A DNA stretch of 64,000 nucleotides from Antennarius striatus. Taxonomy: Eukaryota > Chordata > Actinopteri > Lophiiformes > Antennariidae. Under the pieces are notes generated by a model. It was not told the origin of the DNA, did not search any database, and saw nothing but the letters and a program-made list of their open reading frames with translations. Position numbers and translations under genes: made by a program. The stretch lies in assembly GCF_040054535.1 (NCBI RefSeq), contig NC_090781.1:10357982-10421981 (forward strand). The letters are read 5' to 3'. This document shows positions 60,506 through 64,000 of this stretch, piece after piece (position 1 is the first letter of the stretch; each line of letters begins with the position of its first letter).

Positions 60506-63234
60506 TATTTTTAAAAATACAGTGTGATTCACAGGGACCACATTACAACAGCCTTCAAAAGGTCAGTGTCTCCCGTCTGGTTATGTTATTTCTAAACCCT
60601 CATAAACCCCAAATTTCAGGGGTTTGTGAATCTTTGACCTCTCATCCATGGAAGATTTATAGGTCAAAAAGTCAAGTGTGGGCTAATCTGTCAGTAATAG
60701 GCAGCATTGTCCTCCTGCCAACAGGCATTATGTGTGAGTCATAGCACCAGGCAAACTCTGAGGGAGAAAAAACCTTCGGCCAGCTCCCTCCAACGCCACA
60801 CACCACCCAGGGGGTACAATTCAAGCCCTCTACAGATACACCTGCATGAAGAACAGCATTACAAGCCCCTTTTTCAGTCTATTTGAATGACCACATACAA
60901 CACACTCAACACAAAAGAACTTGATTTGACATGGATTTACATCGGTCCCACACCCGTCTGAGCTGTCACACAATAAAAGGTCATTAGTCTTTTTGAAATA
61001 GGAAAAACCTCAAGGACAAGTACAATCAAGGGTGGCAGCAGAAGAAAAGAAGTAATGGACAGTCAAGCTAGGTTCTATTGATAATGTGCAGCAAATACAT
61101 TTAAGGAATAAAACGAAATGACAATAGAGCTATTTGTAACATGCATTTTGCTCATTTTTTAATTTTTTTTAACAGATGTGGGAGACTTGAACAGTAGCCA
61201 GAGCTCCTTAATGATATAAAAAACAGTGAAAAAAACAGATCAATGGGAAAATGGAAGCCGGACATAACTGGGTGGAATGCGAGTGGCACATTTCTTCGAG
61301 CAAGTTGCTGTTAGAAAGCAACATAAAAATAGCACATGATGATCATGCTAAGACTGATCTACATTGGAAAAGCACACACAAATTAATCCATGGCAGCAGG
61401 CATGATTAGTCTGGGACAGCAAAGTCTCACATGGATCACAAAGATGATTTTCACTGGCACTAAATCCTCTAGAAAAGAGGAGTGGGAGCTGTGGACATAA
61501 TTATACATGGTTATTAGCACCTTTAACCAATCTCCTGTGTGCCATTAAAGCCAGCTGAAGTCAAAGAATGTCCAACACTGGTACACCAGAGATAGAGTGA
61601 TTAATGAAAATGTTAAAGCATTTCGAACGGATGTTACTAATTGAAATCATGGTCAAAGGCACAACAATGACTGAATTTAGTGTCAGTAGCAAAGACGTGG
61701 ATCTGTAATGTTGCTTCTCACATGTCCATACATCCGTATAGGTGTAAAGCAGATGCTGCATGAATTTAACAGTAGCAGACACTATTATCATCCATTAATA
61801 GACCATTAAAACATGATAACATAGATAAAGATCTGTGTTTGAGAGCAACAACCAACTTGTTCATTAACACCCATTCTAAAAGGATACACAGCACTTCTCT
61901 GTTCATCAGAATCTTTGCACAACAATTAGGGAAGTTAGTCTCAATAGCTTGTTCTGCACTGAGTGAGCTATTTGCTGGCATATGCTGTCTTTTTGTTTGG
62001 GAGTGATCATTATGGATCTATTGGGAACAAGCAGATGTCATCATCTGCCTGGCAGAGCACAATGATGAATAACCATGGGGTAGCAGAGTTATGAGAGTCA
62101 CAGGGAACCTATGTCACAGGGACAAAGTCACACAAGTCACCTGATGCAAACAAGACATCTGTGAACATCAATCAGTGGCTGATATTCAGACACACTATAT
62201 GTTAAAATCTGTATAAATTGCATGCTGGGACTCATTTTTTCTCCAAATTCTTGAAAATATTTCAGCAACTAAAAACTAGGATGGTTGTGCTTCTCTGAGC
62301 ACCTGACAGGTTTGGATTAGTGAGATCCCACTGTGTCTAAAAATCAGTTCATGAGACATTCCTAAAACCCCACACGGTTATTCCACCCACACCCTCAAAA
62401 CATCAACATCCAGCAAACCAATAAGCTAGCAGGGATTTCACAAGTTTTAAAAGTTCCCTGCTGTAGAAATCTAGTCAAAAAATATCATTATTCCTGCAGT
62501 GAAAACAACCAAAGTGGATTTTCTCCTGATGCCTCTACCCAAGACCTTGTTTTGTCCATTACAATCCTTTTCCTACCATTGCTGAAATGGCATTGATTTG
62601 TTAGCACAAAAACATGCATTTAGGTAAATTTCTTTAAGATTTCGTAGCCACGCTGTTTTTTTTTTCTTTTTCCGCAGATTATTTCTGTCATCACATCTTA
62701 AACAAGAAGAAAGAGAACAGCACCCTGCATCTTGGATGCTCTTCCTTTCAATTATTTCTGCTTGGTGCGCTTGTTAGCCTAATAATAACAAGACAGTTCT
62801 TTTCAATGGCCACATCCAATGATGTGCATCACTTTGTGCTGAACTGGGTGGAATGATGTGCTTTATACAATGGCATGGTAAATCACACTTAGTAGCACTG
62901 TTTCAAAGGTCTCGTGACAAATCTGACCATTTCATGTAAATAACATCCAGTCGCTGCCACTGATCTCTGAAAACAATCTTCACAGCTGAAACTGAAAATG
63001 AACAAAGTATTTTAATAATCCACAGTGCTCTGAAAGACACCTTAAGTTGAGCTTGTCTCTCGTTTTGTTAGATGAAGAAGCGTCCTTTAATTCCACTGTG
63101 CAGCATGATTTAGGCTTGCCTTCTTTCACAGGCTTAGTATTTAAAAACTCAGGCACAGTCTTTTTGAAGAAGTTGCAGAAATATTAGGCCATGCATCTGT
63201 TGCATCCAAGATGGATTAGTGCTATTCTCTACTA

Positions 63235-63420
63235 TCAGGCTGTCCCAGTAAGTCTCTAAAGTCTGTTCAGCTGATTCAAAATGCTGCTGCACATGTACTA
63301 ACCAGAACTAGTATAAGAGATCATATCTCTCTTATTAGCTTCTCTGCACTGGCTCCCTGTAAATTCCAGAATTTAAAATCCTTCTGCTCTCTTGTTTGTT
63401 AAGTGCCTCGAGTTAACTTT
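63235..63420 (+). mobile_element. Degenerate LINE C-terminal fragment
   Basis: The + strand around 63265-63400 encodes broken pieces resembling QLIQNAAA, LTRT, and SLHWLPV followed by RI.FKILL. This is the usual region near the end of the second reading frame of fish LINEs. Frame breaks and stops show it is dead. Confidence 0.6.
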
Positions 63421-63774
63421 TGTTTTAATTTGGAACTATAAAAATAAAACCATTTTTTTAGCTGACTTAATCTCAACATATTGGATAACATGCAAAACAC
63501 AAATATGACCCTAAAATAATTACAAATATTAGGACTGTAGTAATTGCAATGGAAGTTATAATGTTAAAGTGTTAAGTGTGTTGTTGCAAATTATTTCATT
63601 GTACATTCCTACTGCCCTTTAAGAATAGGTAATAGTAACAACATATCACATCCTAAAGACAGACTTTTTTTTTCCACAACAGTCACACGATTTAAAATAC
63701 ATCAAAAATACTTCTACTGTAAGTTTGAAAATAATCCACCTTTTCAAATTTATACTGAATCATGATTAACTTCC

Positions 63775-64000
63775 AAACAAGAATAAAACAAGAACCAATG
63801 CATTCAGAGACTGCAACATCCCGCGGCACCCCTGAATTCAAAATTTTACCCTGACCTACTTGCATAGGTCAAAGATTAAAGCTACGTGTCACCCAAAGTG
63901 TCACCCATCTTACACTGCCCTTCTCCCTCGTCATTCTATCTTATCCAGTTCTTGAGTGTACAAAAGTTAAAATTTGACCATGACCTAGTTTTCTCAAGGT
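63775..64000 (+). repeat. Unnamed dispersed repeat, copy 2 (everted AGGTCA motif, cut by window end)
   Basis: This copy has the same orientation and block order as copy 1 at 52340-52640. The everted element TGACCT-N8-AGGTCA is at 63852-63871. The spacer sequence differs from copy 1, but its length is the same. Confidence 0.7.

Larger units (their letters stand above)
54732..64000. other. cadm1: cadm1 intron upstream of the stem exon
   Basis: No Ig-domain exon (Cys/Trp Ig motifs) is visible on the minus strand before the window ends. The recognisable contents are a Tigger-like element (58578-60505) with a nested repeat, a LINE trace (63235-63420) and copy 2 of the AGGTCA repeat (63775 to the end). 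The remainder is ordinary AT-rich sequence. Confidence 0.6.

Noticed and set aside
1..64000. Possible bacterial-type systems (CRISPR, phage, toxin-antitoxin, operons)
   Set aside because: Intron-split vertebrate genes, AT-rich introns and vertebrate repeats fill the window. No spaced direct-repeat array or operon is present.

Overview
This is a piece of vertebrate nuclear DNA, almost certainly from a teleost fish. Small coding exons are separated by AT-rich introns with GT/AG borders. Simple repeats are abundant: (TG)n, (TA)n, (TTCC)n and (ATCC)n. Decayed LINE and DNA-transposon copies of types common in fish are scattered between the exons. I see no bacterial, phage or CRISPR features and no convincing tRNA or rRNA gene.

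Layout. (1) 221-655, + strand: the last two coding exons of a gene I cannot identify, followed by several kb of non-coding sequence that probably includes its 3'UTR. (2) About 6.43-28.3 kb, + strand: one complete Rho GTPase-activating protein gene, arhgap32 (p250GAP/RICS/Grit family). It has a CpG-rich candidate 5' exon at 6.4-6.7 kb and a start codon at 12938. Twenty coding exons join in one frame to the stop at 27309-27311, giving a predicted protein of 1641 residues with PX, SH3 and RhoGAP domains and a long disordered tail. (3) About 28.3-39 kb: intergenic DNA with old repeats and a LINE 3' end. (4) About 39-64 kb, - strand: the 3' part of cadm1 (SynCAM/nectin-like cell adhesion molecule). 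I see an extracellular stem exon, a transmembrane exon and the terminal cytoplasmic exon, plus a long probable 3'UTR. The Ig-domain exons lie beyond the right edge.

arhgap32 and cadm1 point towards each other (tail to tail). Both families are associated with synapses: ARHGAP32 switches off Rho-family GTPases at postsynaptic sites, and CADM1 is a trans-synaptic adhesion protein. Their adjacency here does not by itself show that they work together.

I found no clearly new biological system. The observations most worth following are a possible frame-preserving 24-nt microexon in the PX region of arhgap32, a repeat family carrying everted TGACCT-N8-AGGTCA motifs in two copies, and two TA-flanked elements with Tigger/pogo-like inverted ends in or next to cadm1.
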